Below are positions 63,676 to 64,000 of a stretch of DNA of 64,000 nucleotides, piece by piece. Within the stretch, counting starts at the first letter, position 1. Each line of letters begins with the position of its first letter. The notes under the pieces were generated by a model. It made no database searches and had not been told where the DNA came from. It worked only from the letters and a program-made list of their open reading frames with translations. Source of the stretch: Branchiostoma floridae (lineage: Eukaryota; Chordata; Leptocardii; Amphioxiformes; Branchiostomatidae). Made by a program: the position numbers and the translations under genes. Where the stretch lies: contig NC_049980.1 in NCBI RefSeq assembly GCF_000003815.2, positions 32,761,212-32,825,211 of the forward strand. Direction: 5' to 3'.

Positions 63676-64000
63676 CGTGGCAGGAAAAATATTACACTCA
63701 AGACAACAGACAGATCAAAAGTCTGCAGTAAAATTCAAACATAAACAAAAGTACTGCATAGATAACAAGGCTCTTTATTCACTACCAGCATCTATGTACA
63801 ATCAACAGGTGACTGCACCTTCCACAATATATGTTAATGTTAAAACTTTGTTACCAGTGATTCCCCAACCTGATGAAATTATTCACTTTTCATGCAAAGA
63901 AATTAATGAGAAGTTCTGAGGGGTATTGATACATTTGTTAACAATAGTTTGTATGTACCCAACTCTGCATGGGTAGGCTTCAGTCAGAGGCTTTTGATTA
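63676..64000. other. Right edge, nothing recognised
   Basis: A 98-codon open frame overlaps the MITE end (63623-63919) and has no motif. It is not called. Confidence 0.4.

Overview
The window is eukaryotic, intron-rich and about 42% GC by eye. It is most likely from a lancelet (Branchiostoma-type) genome. The evidence is a basonuclin-type zinc-finger gene whose protein is very close to vertebrate BNC2 in all three zinc-finger pairs, but with all three pairs in one giant exon. The surroundings are dense in short inverted-repeat transposons, tRNA-derived SINEs and non-LTR retrotransposon debris. Species is an inference; the basonuclin call is secure.

Layout. 1-4974: repeat-rich sequence inside a basonuclin intron (upstream exons lie off the left edge). 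4975-5210: a basonuclin coding exon, whose 3' end plus donor site has been tandemly copied into a ~119-bp array (to 6641). 9105-12206: the large terminal basonuclin exon with the three C2H2 pairs and the stop codon. 12207-25.9 kb: 3' flank and intergenic DNA with transposon remains. About 25.97-56.8 kb: a second plus-strand multi-exon gene (exons near 27.6, 28.3, 48.2, 49.7, 50.5 and 53.3 kb, plus weaker candidates). It encodes repeated C-x4-C-x-C-x2-F ... R-x-C-x2-C-x-H-x4-H modules. I could not name it, but the module has the same cysteine/histidine layout as the N-terminal motif of vertebrate basonuclins. Its largest intron (28.4-48.2 kb) carries an intact non-LTR retrotransposon (41386-44685) with an 11-bp target-site duplication. 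51.25-52.72 kb is a 143-bp satellite with tRNA-like promoter boxes. 55323-55422 is an assembly gap of 100 N. 56.8-64 kb is mostly repeats, with a few GC-rich unique islands.

Most unusual signal. At four splice boundaries in the two neighbouring genes, the exon edge and its splice site have been copied in tandem into the intron: the basonuclin donor at 5210, and in the second gene the donor at 27700 and the acceptors at 48208 and ~49628. In the basonuclin case seven of the copies form open, frame-neutral 72- or 78-nt units flanked by AG and GT. They could act as in-frame cassette exons extending a conserved part of the protein. Whether any is spliced cannot be told from sequence alone.

Non-coding stretches are listed with what they hold. 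Where I say nothing is recognised, I mean no gene, RNA or repeat that I could support.
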